From positions 14,926,997 to 14,990,996 of the forward strand of contig OZ038498.1 of the NCBI GenBank assembly GCA_964036315.1: a stretch of 64,000 bases of DNA, written 5' to 3'. The translations under genes were made by a program, and so were the position numbers. The notes below the pieces were generated by a model that did not search any database, was not told where the DNA came from, and was given only the letters and a program-made list of their open reading frames with translations. This document shows positions 31,856-42,702 of this stretch, one piece after another; the first letter of the stretch is position 1; each line of letters begins with the position of its first letter. Source of the stretch: Acanthosepion esculentum. Lineage: Eukaryota > Mollusca > Cephalopoda > Sepiida > Sepiidae.

Positions 31856-32830
31856 AAATATTAAGGCAAAAATATTAACATGATAAGAAAGAAAGAAAAA
31901 TGTGAACAAAAGAAAGAAGATAAAAGTAAATATGAACATGAAAAGAAAGAAAGAAAGAAAGAAGATAAAAAATAAATATGAGCATGATAAGAAAGAAAGA
32001 AAGAAAAATGTGAACAAAAGAAAGAAAGAAAGAAAATATTTAGGAAAAAAGAATATGAACATGATAAGAAAGAAAGAAAGAAAAAAATGTGAAAGAAAGA
32101 AGATAAAAATAAATATGAACATGATAAGGAAGAAAGAAAGAAAAAATGTGAACAAAAGAAAGAAAGAAAGAAAATATTTAGGAAAAAAGAATATGAACAT
32201 GATAAGAAAGAAAGAAAGAAAGAAGATAAAAAAGAATATGAACATGATAAGAAAGAAAGAAAGAAAGAAGATAAAAAATAAATATGAACATGATAAGAAA
32301 GAAAGAAAGAAAAATGTGAACAAAAGAAAGAAAGAAAATATTTAGGAAAAAAGAATATGAACATGATAAGAAAGAAAGAAAGAAAGAAGATAAAAAATAA
32401 ATATGAACATGATAAGAAAGAAAGAAAGAAAAAATGTGAACAAAAGAAAGAAAGAAAGAAAGAAGATAAAAAATAAATATGAACATAAGAAAGAAAGAAA
32501 GAAAAATTGTGAACAAAAGAAAGAAAGAAAGAAAGAAGATAAAAAATAAATATGAACATGATAAGAAAGAAAGAAAGAAAGAAGATAAATAAATATGAAC
32601 ATAAGAAATAAAGAAAGAAAAATGTGAAAGAAAGAAAGAAGATAAAAATAAATATGAACATGATAAGAAAGAAAGAAAGAAAAATGTGAACAAAAGAAAG
32701 AAAGAATACGAACAAAATAAATAAAAAGAGATGAAGCTAAAAAAATTTATGAACAAAAGCAAGAAAGAAAGAAAGAAAGAAAGAAGATATAAACATGAAG
32801 AGAAAGAAAGCTAAAGAAAATGAAAGAAAG
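30150..32830. repeat. Purine-rich minisatellite (GAAA blocks in a ~65-80-bp unit)
   Basis: About 2.7 kb of a composite unit: 'agataaaaaataaatatg', AACATGATAAG, (AAAG)n of variable length, then a 'tgtgaacaaaag' spacer and more (AAAG)n. Spacer variants (ATTTGAAAG, missing GAT, an ATATTTAGG insert from about 31860) mark sub-blocks. Almost all G/A on the plus strand, so long frames occur on both strands, giving KERKK or FFLSF repeats. I do not regard these as proteins. Confidence 0.95.
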
Positions 32831-33158
32831 AAAGTTATAAAGTAAATTTGAAAGATGAAATCAAGAACGATGGAATAGAAAAGAAAGAAGCTGGTAATCG
32901 GAATAGGCGAGTTAAATCTTGCGCTTAAAGAGAAAATACTGTTCTTGAAATGGCGCATTGCTTGTCAACTCCAAGGAAGCCGATATTGGTTTGCCTCTCC
33001 TGAAACAAAAGGAAGAAAATGAATCCGAAATTTAAACCGTCATCAGCGAAAGAATTTTTTACTTTGAACAAATTATTTATTGTTGTAATCTGCAACGCTT
33101 CTTTCCATTATTGTTTTCTTAGAAAAATGTTTAGAGACAAAAAAAATCGGTTTCCGAC

Positions 33159-33159
<1 letters not shown>

Positions 33160-33203
<44 letters not shown>

Positions 33204-33209
33204 GTAAAC

Positions 33210-33240
<31 letters not shown>

Positions 33241-33382
33241 AACTTAAATATATATATATATCTATCTAAACTTAAATATATATATCTAAACTTAAATATA
33301 TATATATATGTCTGAACTAATATATATATATATATACATACATATATATAAACTTAAACATATATATATACATATATAAACT

Positions 33383-33425
<43 letters not shown>
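33160..33425. repeat. (TA)n tract with repeated 'aacttaaa' interruptions
   Basis: TA dinucleotides interrupted several times by 'aacttaaa' and 'catacata'. The right part (33309-33420) is duplicated on the other side of the LINE tandem. Confidence 0.9.
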
Positions 33426-33430
<5 letters not shown>

Positions 33431-33548
33431 GAAATATAGTCTTAAGATGTGCTATATTTATGGGATAAAGTACTCAATATCAGAGATAGAGCGTGTGTAA
33501 ATATAAAAGTGAACATAGAAGTCAACACTTAGAGGCGACAGTCTGTTT
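33309..33548. repeat. Left copy of the ~240-bp duplicated target
   Basis: From 'tgtctgaactaat' through (TA)n, the 'agtcttaagatgtgctat' segment and the foldback arm to 'gacagtctgttt', this matches 39962-40209 apart from (TA)n length. It stops exactly where the R2-type LINE begins. The right copy continues past this point into 'catgctagatgcaatcg', as expected for the intact target. Confidence 0.8.
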
Positions 33549-34584
33549 GCTTTGAATATACGCTCTTTAGCGCTAGAGGGCGTTGTCAGTGATGTTCTGA
33601 AATGGATCATTGGGCAGTTTCGGGTCTTTCAAACATCATACTGACCTCACCAAGTCGACCCCATCAGAGCTGATCGGACTCTGATACGCCCTCTAAAAAT
33701 GCTTACAGACACTAACTTCTATAATATACCCCGTCATCGCGCATTTGATTGGTAGTTGATCAATAGCCAATCACAATGGTGTGTGCTCTATTTAAGTTGT
33801 TTGCGGGGAATTTTTTTTTTTTTTTTTTTAAGTGGACACCCTTTCATCGGATACTTAGAAGGTAATTATGTTTTCCGTTTTACCCACATCCCAGTAAGAT
33901 ACCTAGTACATCTAATATATTGCTTTTTACAAAAATAAAAGGGAATTCGACCTTAAAAGGACTTTAAAAACTTATTGACGAATAAAATAAATTACAACGA
34001 GTCAAACCGAGAGTACAAATAGATATAATTAATAAAAATGTTTAAAACATATTGACAAGTTAAAAAACCTTTAATCTATCGAAAATAAATTTTAAATTTA
34101 GATTATAAAAAGAAAAAATTACGAAACGGGACGAGGGGTAATTTTAATACACCCATTCGTCGGATACTTAAAAGGTAAATATGTTTTCCGTTTTTAACCA
34201 CTTCCCCTCAAGTTTCATTTTACATCTAATATATTACTATTTACAAAAAAAAAAAAAAAAAAAATAAAAATAAAAATAAATTCGGCCATTAAAAGACTAA
34301 ATTACTAGTTTTTACGTTTAAGATAAATAACTTACAGCGAGTTAAACCGATAGTACATATAAATATCATAATGAAAATCGTTTAAAATATATTGGCAAGT
34401 AAAAAAAAAAAAACAGTGGTTATGCGATATAATTCTTCAACATTTACGCTGAATGAACGTAAATAATAAGTAAATAACATGAAATAAATAGCGTATGTTA
34501 CTTGTGTAAATAAAGAGCCAAACTGAATTCGCGAGAATTGAAGAAAAAGAGATAATAAATAGGATAAAAAATTAACTAAGTAGA

Positions 34585-34615
<31 letters not shown>

Positions 34616-37600
34616 CACGCTTTCCTTCCACCTTTCCTTTGAAGATTTGTATATATTATTTACAAAGGCTGACTAAACGAAACGTGTAAATAAAAAAAAA
34701 AAAACAAAAAAAAAAAAAAAAACTAAAAAACTGTTTTCAATTATAAGTATACATATTTACAAACCGACTACGGCTTTGCATAAAATTAATGGATTAACAT
34801 TTAACTTAGATTTTCCTTGGTTTGCTCGTCCATGCACTTGCTCGTTTTAGCCACAACCATTTAGCTGCTCTTTCTGCTGTATCAGTAATGGTTTGGATGG
34901 CCTTACGTTTCTTATTTCCCACTATCCCAATATCTGTTAAGGCACTGACTAGTGATTTTGCCACAAACCCTCTTGTGCCTACTTCAATTGGCTTGCAGCA
35001 TGCCTTCCATCCATTATTCCTGCAGTTTTCCAGTAATTCATCGTATTTTAATTTTTTTCTTTCACTGGCTTCTTCTACATTATCCTCATAGCAGACTGTT
35101 AGCTCCCACATGATGATTTTCTTTAGTTTATTCGAAAAGAGGACTAGGTCTGGACGCAATCGGGTCTTGGAAATTTGATCGGGGAAGTTTAGCCTTTTAC
35201 CTAAATCCACCCTAAGTTCCCAGTCTGTTGCACATGATAAACAATTGGGTGCGGTCATTTTCTTTGGGTTCGGTTTCGCGCCAGCTTTAATAAAATTTAT
35301 GACGTTCCTATTTGGATTCGGTCTGTTTGTACGGACGGCTGTACTAACGACTTCTGCTATTTCTTTCAGTATTTGATCATGGCGCCATCTGTACCTACCA
35401 TCAGCTAGGGCTGATTTGCAGTTGCTAAGAATATGTTTCAAAGAACCTATTTGACCGCATAGGGGGCATAAAGGCGATTCTGATTTAGTCCATAACTGTA
35501 GGTTAACGGGGCTTGGTAGAAGGTCGTAAACAGATCGGATCAAAAAATTCGTGCCCAATTCGTTACGCCATAATTCTGACCATCCGATTTTCCTAGGTAT
35601 TATAGTCTCCCATTTTGTCCATGAACCCTGTTGTTTAAACCCGATCATCTTTGCTACTCTCATTTCCTCTTCCCCTGCGCGAATTTCATTCAATAAGAGT
35701 TGGTGTTTTTCCTTACCTACAGCCTTATCAATTCTAACAGTAGGAAAGAAACCCAGCCCTGCACGACCCGTGGCAACAGTGCCTAGCACCACTTTTTCAC
35801 GAAGACGCTCTTCTGCCAATTTCAACTCCTTTACAGCGCTCCATTTCCTCCCAGTTAGAACCTCAACATTTGCTCCTACTACATTTGGGTCCTTGGAGAA
35901 TTTGTATTGTATTACTGTACGAACCTTAGCGACTTTATATTCTTCTACAAGGCTTTTGAAAGGAAGTTGAAGAATGTTGGAGTTTCCGTAAAGGGCGGCG
36001 CTACTTAGACACTTTGGCAGACCCAGCCATCTCCGTAAGCGGGAATTAATCTTTTTTTCAATATGTACTACGGTAGAGGTGGTGAACTCATATATAGATA
36101 AAGGCCACAATATTTTGGGAAGAATGACATGTTGATAAATCCAAGCCTTGTAACGTCCGGGTAAGCCAGACTTGTCTACTTTATCTAACCATGTTTCTAG
36201 GATGTCCTTCGTTTCTTGTATTGCGACAGCGTCCTTCAGGGTATTGTCAAAACGTTTACCCAAGTACTTGATTGGCTTTTGTTTTATAGTTGGGATATAC
36301 TCGCCAGACACTTTGAAACGATCCCTATCTGATGTTTTTCCTTTTTTAAGCACTAATGACCTTGATTTGGCAGCATTGAAACTCATCCTTGCCCATAAGA
36401 TGAGTTTCTCCAAACCTTTTAACAGCCACCTGGCGCCAATCACGGACGAGGAAGTTATGGACATATCGTCCATATATGCTCTTATTGGCGGTTGCCGTAG
36501 ACCAGATCTTGTTAAAGGGCCCCTGCATTCTGTTTCTGCCGCTTTTATGAGCATATTCATGGCAAGGGAAAAGAGGGTAGCTGAAATAGTGCAGCCTGTT
36601 ATAATACCTTTTTCCAATATGTGCCATGCAGATGTTGTATTTCCTGCTGCTGTTCTCATTTTGAAATTTTTGTAATAGTCTGTTATGGTCTCTATTATTT
36701 GGGGAGGAACATGGTGGCGATTTAACGACTCTTCTACTAATTTGTGTGGGATAGAGCCATAGGCATTCTTAAGATCCAGCCACAGAAAAGCCATATCGCC
36801 CTTATGTGCTTTTACGTCCTTAAGCAGTTGCGTGATGACCCCTGTATGTTCCATGCACCCCGGCATGCCTGGAACGCCTCCTTTTTGAACAGAGGTGTCG
36901 ATATACTTATTCCTTAAGAGGAAATCTGTTAAGCGTCGATTCATAATACTGAAGAATATTTTCCCTTCGACATTCAGTAGGGAGATGTACCTAAATTGAT
37001 TTACTGTACTTGCTCCTTCCTCTTTAGGGATCCATATGCCTTCTGAGCACCTCCATTGTACGGCTATCTTCCCTCTTCTCCAAACAATTTTTAGCAACCT
37101 CCATAACATACGAAGCAACAGTGGACAACGCTTATAAACTAAGTAAGGGACTCCGTTGGGTCCAGGGGCTGATCCCGATCTGGCTGTTTTTAATATTGTT
37201 TGAATTTCTTTCAACGTTGGTTCTTTTAAGTCAAAAGGGTATGTAGGCAAATTAGGTATGATTAGAGAAGAGTTTTCTCCTAGCTGTATGTGTTTATTTG
37301 GGTCACTCAAAGTCTCTTTAAGGAAGTCATTTACTTCGTCAGGGGTAGATGTTAACCTTCCATTACGTTTATCGCCTAATAATTTCTTAGTGAAACCGTA
37401 TGGATTAGTGACGAAAGCTAATCGTTTGCGCGCCCTTTCCTTCCTTCTATTCCTGTGCCATTCTGCTCTCCGTAAAGATTTCATTTTGGAACGGATGATG
37501 TCGCGGAGTTCTTGCAACGGTCCCTTTTCTTCCGGTTTTGCTTTCTTATATTGCTTTCGGATAGCTCTTAGTTCCGCTCTACATTGTTTGATTTTATTTT

Positions 37601-38291
37601 CTCTTCGATTTTCTGCTGTTTTTTCCTTTGTCTTCCTTTCCTCATATCCGAAACGCTCTGAAGCGTAGCTGACTATGATTTTCGCCATAGTACTTAGACG
37701 GGTATCCACCGAGCCTTTTGAGATTGTCTTTAATATTTCGCTGATGTCTGAATCGAAGTCGTGCCAAGCATTTTTTTCGCCGGCGGCTGGCCATTTGATC
37801 TTCTTCCGAAATGTCTCAGGAGGTAGTTCGGTTGATACTTGTGCCTCTGCTTGGAAAGACTGGGCTCTGTGGTGAGCTTCCCGGCCCTGTATTTCCTGCG
37901 TCTCATCAGGAGAATTTCCTGTGCGCTGCAGCTGGCTAGCTTCCATCTGACATTTCATTTTGGCTTGATGGATTTTTAGGCCGCGTTTATTCTTGCATTT
38001 TTTCCCGCATGGGCAAGTCATAATCATTGTCCGTGGGAGTGAGGCTTGGTTCGTTTCCGGTTGATCCATCCGAATAGGGATCTCATTCTCCCCCCCTCTC
38101 GGGATCCCTTGGGGGTATTTATTCTTATGTATGTCTGTAGCTAATTTTTGATCAGCATACCGGGTAGCTAACCCAGGAATGCTTTAATTTGTGGTCTCTC
38201 CTCACCGTCAATTGTCTTTCCAATTTGTCACCTAGTCTATTCCTAGTAGTCATCCGGTCTTTCCCGGACGTCACTGTTTTAACAGGAAAAA
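33549..38291 (-). mobile_element. R2-type (RLE) LINE, apparently full length
   Basis: A 4.7-kb element on the minus strand: a ~220-bp 5' UTR (38070-38291), a single 1087-codon ORF, and a ~1.26-kb AT-rich 3' UTR with long A and T runs. The 3' terminus is an imperfect palindrome around TAGCGCTA (33556-33580). Directly behind its 5' end sits a 5'-truncated sister copy (38292-39900) in the same orientation. Both lie within a target duplication of about 240 bp. The intact ORF and near-identity of the two copies point to recent activity. Confidence 0.85.
34806..38069 (-). CDS. Reverse transcriptase with restriction-like endonuclease (R2-type LINE protein)
   Basis: This 1087-residue single-ORF retrotransposon protein nicks target DNA and reverse-transcribes its own RNA from the nick. 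Near the N-terminus is a zinc-finger-like motif (C21, C25, H34, C40). The RT palm has APGPNG at about 301-306, motif A LDLKNAYGSIP with D432, a motif B region GITGCTISATLF-like at about 488-500, and YMDD at 532-535. A CCHC knuckle follows (C868, C871, H879, C884), then a PD-(D/E)XK nuclease with RPD at 972-974, E989 and a K..KY at 1005-1009. CCHC plus PD-(D/E)XK after the RT defines the R2/R4/NeSL/CRE group; the exact clade I cannot fix. All key residues are present and the frame is unbroken, so it may be active. The start is the first Met upstream of the zinc finger; no in-frame Met lies further upstream. Confidence 0.9.
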   Translation of the reverse strand: MDQPETNQASLPRTMIMTCPCGKKCKNKRGLKIHQAKMKCQMEASQLQRTGNSPDETQEIQGREAHHRAQSFQAEAQVSTELPPETFRKKIKWPAAGEKNAWHDFDSDISEILKTISKGSVDTRLSTMAKIIVSYASERFGYEERKTKEKTAENRRENKIKQCRAELRAIRKQYKKAKPEEKGPLQELRDIIRSKMKSLRRAEWHRNRRKERARKRLAFVTNPYGFTKKLLGDKRNGRLTSTPDEVNDFLKETLSDPNKHIQLGENSSLIIPNLPTYPFDLKEPTLKEIQTILKTARSGSAPGPNGVPYLVYKRCPLLLRMLWRLLKIVWRRGKIAVQWRCSEGIWIPKEEGASTVNQFRYISLLNVEGKIFFSIMNRRLTDFLLRNKYIDTSVQKGGVPGMPGCMEHTGVITQLLKDVKAHKGDMAFLWLDLKNAYGSIPHKLVEESLNRHHVPPQIIETITDYYKNFKMRTAAGNTTSAWHILEKGIITGCTISATLFSLAMNMLIKAAETECRGPLTRSGLRQPPIRAYMDDMSITSSSVIGARWLLKGLEKLILWARMSFNAAKSRSLVLKKGKTSDRDRFKVSGEYIPTIKQKPIKYLGKRFDNTLKDAVAIQETKDILETWLDKVDKSGLPGRYKAWIYQHVILPKILWPLSIYEFTTSTVVHIEKKINSRLRRWLGLPKCLSSAALYGNSNILQLPFKSLVEEYKVAKVRTVIQYKFSKDPNVVGANVEVLTGRKWSAVKELKLAEERLREKVVLGTVATGRAGLGFFPTVRIDKAVGKEKHQLLLNEIRAGEEEMRVAKMIGFKQQGSWTKWETIIPRKIGWSELWRNELGTNFLIRSVYDLLPSPVNLQLWTKSESPLCPLCGQIGSLKHILSNCKSALADGRYRWRHDQILKEIAEVVSTAVRTNRPNPNRNVINFIKAGAKPNPKKMTAPNCLSCATDWELRVDLGKRLNFPDQISKTRLRPDLVLFSNKLKKIIMWELTVCYEDNVEEASERKKLKYDELLENCRNNGWKACCKPIEVGTRGFVAKSLVSALTDIGIVGNKKRKAIQTITDTAERAAKWLWLKRASAWTSKPRKI

Positions 38292-39418
38292 CTGCTTTGA
38301 ATATACGCTCTTTAGCGCTAGAGGGCGTCGTCAGTGATGTTCTGAAATGGATCATTGGGCAGTTTCGGGTCTTTCAAACATCATACTGACCTCACCAAGT
38401 CGACCCCATCAGAGCTGATCGGACTCTGATACGCCCTCTAAAAATGCTTACAGACACTAACTTCTATAATATACCCCGTCATCGCGCATTTGATTGGTAG
38501 TTGATCAATAGCCAATCACAATGGTGTGTGCTCTATTTAAGTTGTTTGCGGGGAATTTTTTTTTTTTTTTTTTTTTGGACACCCTTCCATCGGATACTTA
38601 GAAGGTAATTATGTTTCCCGTTTTACCCACATCCCAGTAAGATTCTTAGTACATCTAATATTTTGCTTTTTACAACAATAAAGGGAATTCGACCTTAAAA
38701 GGACTTTAAAAACTTATTGACGAATAAAATAAATTACAACGAGTCAAACCGAGAGTACAAATAGATATAATTAATAAAATGTTTAAAACATATTGACAAG
38801 TTAAAAAACCTTTAATCTATCGAAAATAAATTTTAAATTTAGATTATAAAAAGAAAAAATTACGAAACGGGACGAGGGGTAATTTTAATACACCCATTCG
38901 TCGGATACTTAAAAGGTAAATATGTTTTCCGTTTTTAACCACTTCCCCTCAAGTTTCATTTTACATCTAATATATTACTATTTACAAAAAAAAAAAAAAA
39001 AAAATAAAAATAAAAATAAATTCGGCCATTAAAAGACTAAATTACTAGTTTTTACGTTTAAGATAAATAACTTACAGCGAGTTAAACCGATAGTACATAT
39101 AAATATCATAATGAAAATCGTTTAAAATATATTGGCAAGTAAAAAAAAAAAACAGTGGTTATGCGATATAATTCTTCAACATTTACGCTGAATGAACGTA
39201 AATAATAAGTAAATAACATGAAATAAATAGCGTATGTTACTTGTGTAAATAAAGAGCCAAACTGAATTCGCGAGAATTGAAGAAAAAGAGATAATAAATA
39301 GGATAAAAAATTAACTAAGTAGAATAAAAAAAAAAAAAAAAAAAAAAACACGCTTTCCTTCCACCTTTCCTTTGAAGATTTGTATATATTATTTACAAAG
39401 GCTGACTAAACGAAACGT

Positions 39419-39458
<40 letters not shown>

Positions 39459-39900
39459 ACTGTTTTCAATTATAAGTATACATATTTACAAACCGACTAC
39501 GGCTTTGCATAAAATTAATGGATTAACATTTAACTTAGATTTTCCTTGGTTTGCTCGTCCATGCACTTGCTCGTTTTAGCCACAACCATTTAGCTGCTCT
39601 TTCTGCTGTATCAGTAATGGTTTGGATGGCCTTACGTTTCTTATTTCCCACTATCCCAATATCTGTTAAGGCACTGACTAGTGATTTTGCCACAAACCCT
39701 CTTGTGCCTACTTCAATTGGCTTGCAGCATGCCTTCCATCCATTATTCCTGCAGTTTTCCAGTAATTCATCGTATTTTAATTTTTTTCTTTCACTGGCTT
39801 CTTCTACATTATCCTCATAGCAGACTGTTAGCTCCCACATGATGATTTTCTTTAGTTTATTCGAAAAGAGGACTAGGTCTGGACGCAATCGGGTCTTGGA
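38292..39900 (-). mobile_element. 5'-truncated sister copy of the R2-type LINE
   Basis: This segment repeats 33549-35170 almost base for base (differences are mainly in A-run lengths and isolated substitutions). It contains the 3' UTR (38292-39534) and the last 117 codons (39535-39900), ending abruptly within the nuclease domain at the codons for ..SKTRLRPD. Its 3' end directly abuts the 5' end of the complete copy, so the pair looks like an LTR-like direct repeat around an RT gene. Confidence 0.88.
39535..39888 (-). pseudogene. R2-type LINE protein, last 117 codons
   Basis: The remaining frame begins within the PD-(D/E)XK nuclease and is identical in sequence to the C-terminus of the complete protein (RPDLVLFSNKLKKIIMWELT onward). 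It lacks the RT and cannot act alone. Confidence 0.85.
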
Positions 39901-39901
39901 A

Positions 39902-39961
39902 ACATAGAAGTCAACATTTAGACGATTGCATCTAGCGCTAAAGAGCGTATATTCAAAGCAG
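39902..39961. other. Filler at the 5' junction: inverted LINE end plus foldback arm
   Basis: Two ~30-bp pieces lie between the truncated LINE and the right target copy. 39902-39930 ('catagaagtcaacatttaga') is the reverse complement of 40218-40248. 39931-39960 (TCTAGCGCTAAAGAGCGTAT then TCAAAGCA) is the reverse complement of the LINE 3' terminus at 33549-33578. This looks like template switching at the end of reverse transcription. Confidence 0.7.
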
Positions 39962-40035
39962 TGTCTGAACTAATATATATATATATATACATACATATAT
40001 ATAAACTTAAACATATATATATACATATATAAACT

Positions 40036-40091
<56 letters not shown>

Positions 40092-40250
40092 GAAATATAG
40101 TCTTAAGATGTGCTATATTTATGGGATAAAGTACTCAATATCAGAGATAGAGCGTGTGTAAATATAAAAGTGAACATAGAAGTCAACACTTAGAGGCGAC
40201 AGTCTGTTTCATGCTAGATGCAATCGTCTAAATGTTGACTTCTATGTTCA

Positions 40251-40256
<6 letters not shown>
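39962..40256. repeat. Right copy of the duplicated target, within an intact foldback repeat
   Basis: 39962-40209 repeats 33309-33548. It continues through 'catgctagatgcaatcg' to a stem (GAAGTCAACACTTAGAGGCG near 40181, pairing with TCGTCTAAATGTTGACTTC near 40227). The whole is one more member of the 12640-type foldback family. Confidence 0.78.
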
Positions 40257-40339
<83 letters not shown>

Positions 40340-40340
40340 T
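40250..40340. repeat. (TA)n(TG)n microsatellite
   Basis: About 30 bp of TA followed by about 54 bp of TG, directly after the foldback repeat. Confidence 0.95.
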
Positions 40341-40560
40341 TAGGCAGCAATCCTTCTTTCATGCACATTTCATTAAAATAGACTGACAATGTGCATTGAT
40401 TTAGTTTTTTATACAATTTCTCATACGATATAATATTTTTTTTTCTTTTCGGATGATAAATTATATAAAAACTGTCCGAATGTTCTTTTTATCCGAGCGC
40501 TTTCGGCTATACATTTAGCCATTTTCAAGGATTATATTTTAACTGTTAAATTTAGAAATA

Positions 40561-40607
<47 letters not shown>

Positions 40608-40640
40608 TCGGAAACAATACACACACACACACACATATAT
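40341..40640. repeat. 'GGCAGCAATCCTTC' repeat, single arm, plus (TA)n(CA)n
   Basis: Starts with GGCAGCAATCCTTCTTTCAT and continues to a region with GGCTA pairing TAGCC before GAAAG (minus strand, near 40500-40530). A two-armed foldback version starts at 61366. (TA)n at about 40570-40604 and (CA)n at 40620-40636 close it. Confidence 0.5.
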
Positions 40641-41535
40641 TGCATCATGTATAGTGATTGGCCTCTGATAAGGTTGAAAATCGGCGTAAGCTTTTTACAG
40701 CTATTGTAGCAAGGTGGTGTGGTATCTGAAACATTCTTTACACAATTGCTCCTTCGTTTGTCCTTTTGTCCGTTGACTGTTTATTTTTCTTTTACTAGCG
40801 ATATAAAAAGATACAATTTTCATTAAGTCTAGCCAGCTTTCCCTGTGTAAAAAGTAGGTGTGGCTGCTAGGACTTAATATGATCTGCGTGTAAATATTCG
40901 CAGTTAGTATATTATTAATGCAATGCATTTGTGTTTTCCTTTTCTCGTCGGCGCGTGCATTTATTTTCTTATCCTTGATCGAGTTTTGTTAAATGAGCAG
41001 CAGAACCTGTCCACTTCCAATATTTGTCTCCCTTGTATTAAATACTACTTCCTATATTTTCTCCTGTTTTATTTTTTTTAAATCCAAATTTGAAATATGG
41101 CCGTTTACTTTGTCATCAATAATTTTAAAAATGGCTGCAAGCAAATGAATCCTCTCGATGTAAAACAAGACAATACTTCATCAGACCGTATGGAAAGGCG
41201 CTGTAGAATCACAAACAAAGCATTCTTCCAAGTAGCAAAAAACACATTTATCATCATCTTTCGCCCTCCCTATGGTTGATCGGGACAATCCCTTTTCACA
41301 CTGTTCGGTCCAGTATTGCTGTCTCCAGATCCTCAACGTTCAAACCTGAGTCCCTAGCTATAGTGTCTGGGAAAGTCAATTTTCGTGAGAAAACACTTTC
41401 AGAAGCATGCCATAGGAATAAGGATGAGACGACTTCCCTGTCCGCCTGGTGGCAGTGGCCGGCAAACTGTCATCGTTTTTGTTTAACTTTAAGAGAGATT
41501 GGTCCAACAAAAATGATTACACATTACTTGAAGAC
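40641..41535. other. No gene recognised
   Basis: Short frames only. The stretch 41270-41460 is somewhat GC-richer than its surroundings but shows no motif that I recognise. Confidence 0.4.
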
Positions 41536-41539
41536 TTCC

Positions 41540-41712
41540 AACAGCAATAACAAATAAATGGGTAGCACATGTAACTAGAAGGAAAAAAATGAAGATAAAA
41601 TCTTGACATTCCACACTATCACAAACAGAAGGTTAGAAAGGAAACTCCCATAAATTCTATAAAGAGCAATAACAGCGACTAGATTTGAGGAAACCTATTT
41701 TCCTAAAACAAT
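41540..41712 (+). pseudogene. LINE 3' terminal fragment, copy of 16010-16195
   Basis: The frame encodes a decayed version of the block at 16010-16195: ANKWVAHVTRRKK, then HSTLSQTEG and, in another frame, RLDLRKPIF. Shared nucleotides include 'ttccacac', 'ggaaact' and 'gaaacctatttt'. Confidence 0.55.
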
Positions 41713-41791
41713 TATTTTAAGAGAAAGATTTTATAAATTTTAACCGACAGTAACGTTACCTGTTTGGTAAATGAGTGACTAACGTCTCCCA

Positions 41792-42066
41792 GAGTTCTAA
41801 TCCTAATTGTGTTTCGCAGTTCAGAATAATAATGTGTAAAAAAGAAAATTAATGTCTCCGGACAAATTTTCGAACTGATCCAGTCTTTCTTATCAAGTCG
41901 TGAAATGAAAATTGTCCTGAACGGCAAATCTTCTAGATCTTTTTTTTTTACTAATGCTGATCTCTTCCAGAGCTCTAATCCTAATTGTGTTTCGCAGTTC
42001 AGAATAATAATGTGTAAAAAAGAAAATTAATGTCTCCGGACAAATTTTCGAACTGATCCAGTCTTT
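41792..42066. repeat. ~96-bp direct duplication
   Basis: 'ctctaatcctaattgtgttt' through 'ttcgaactgatccagtcttt' occurs at about 41792-41887 and again at 41971-42066, virtually identical. Spacing between starts is 179 bp. The near identity implies a recent event. Confidence 0.85.
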
Positions 42067-42074
42067 ACTAATGC

Positions 42075-42610
42075 TGGTCTCTCCCAGAGCTCTCTTCTTG
42101 GTCCTACTTTGTTTTTAATTTTCATTAATGACATTCCCAATGGCATCGGCTCTCAACTTGCTATCTACGCTGATGGCGCAATCATTTCATCTTGGCTCGA
42201 TATTATGTCTGATCAGTTCGATGCGGTCAAATTGGCAGCTGGTGTCATAACTGACCCCCAGTCCGTTGTTAACTGGGGCAAAGAATGGCTTGTTAATTTA
42301 TAGGCCTCCAAAACAGAACTACTCTCTATTAATCACTTAGGAGACCCCTTTCTGCCTTCCATCAGCATGGCTGATGGTAACCACCAGGAGACTGAATTGT
42401 CGATTAACATTCTAGGGTTGACATCAAGTGGAAATACTGTATTGAATCCATTACTAGGTCAGTTGCTAAGAAAACTGATTCACTGTGTCGTGATAGACAT
42501 TTTCTCTCTCCAGAATCTGTCTTTAATAACTAAAAGTCTACCATTCACTTTTTTTTCTAAGACCTTATACCACCTTTCAGGCAAGTTGTGTATTCTGGTA
42601 TAAATGAACG
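42075..42610 (+). pseudogene. LINE RT fragment (same family as MEYCCHIW block)
   Basis: The plus strand encodes SLLGPTLFLIFINDIPNGIG, then SQLAIYADGAI where YADG replaces the catalytic YADD, and VKLAAGV..QSVVNWGKEWLVNL followed by a stop. It continues ASKTELLSINHLGDPFLPSI and LGLTSSGN. This is RT motifs B to E of a CR1/jockey-like LINE whose C-terminal part is seen at 4915-5330. The mutated Asp and stops make it inactive. Confidence 0.68.
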
Positions 42611-42702
42611 ATTCAGTTTTTTTTTGTTGTTTTTTTTTTCAATTAATTATTCGGAGTATCTTTCAATATCTTGAACTTATAAGACCTGATGTCTACACAA
42701 CT

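Noticed and set aside
30127..32762. Very long minus-strand frames (up to 726 codons, FFLSF repeats) and KERKK frames on the plus strand
   Set aside because: They follow directly from the purine-rich minisatellite; three overlapping frames on the same strand are open and no splice or start context supports a gene.
35551..37875. Plus-strand frames opposite the R2-type protein (139, 167 and 136 codons)
   Set aside because: Antisense shadows of the 1087-codon ORF.
33549..39900. LTR retrotransposon, because of 1.6-kb direct repeats around an RT gene
   Set aside because: The repeats include coding sequence for the C-terminus, there is no gag, protease, RNase H or integrase, and the protein has the RLE-LINE domain order.
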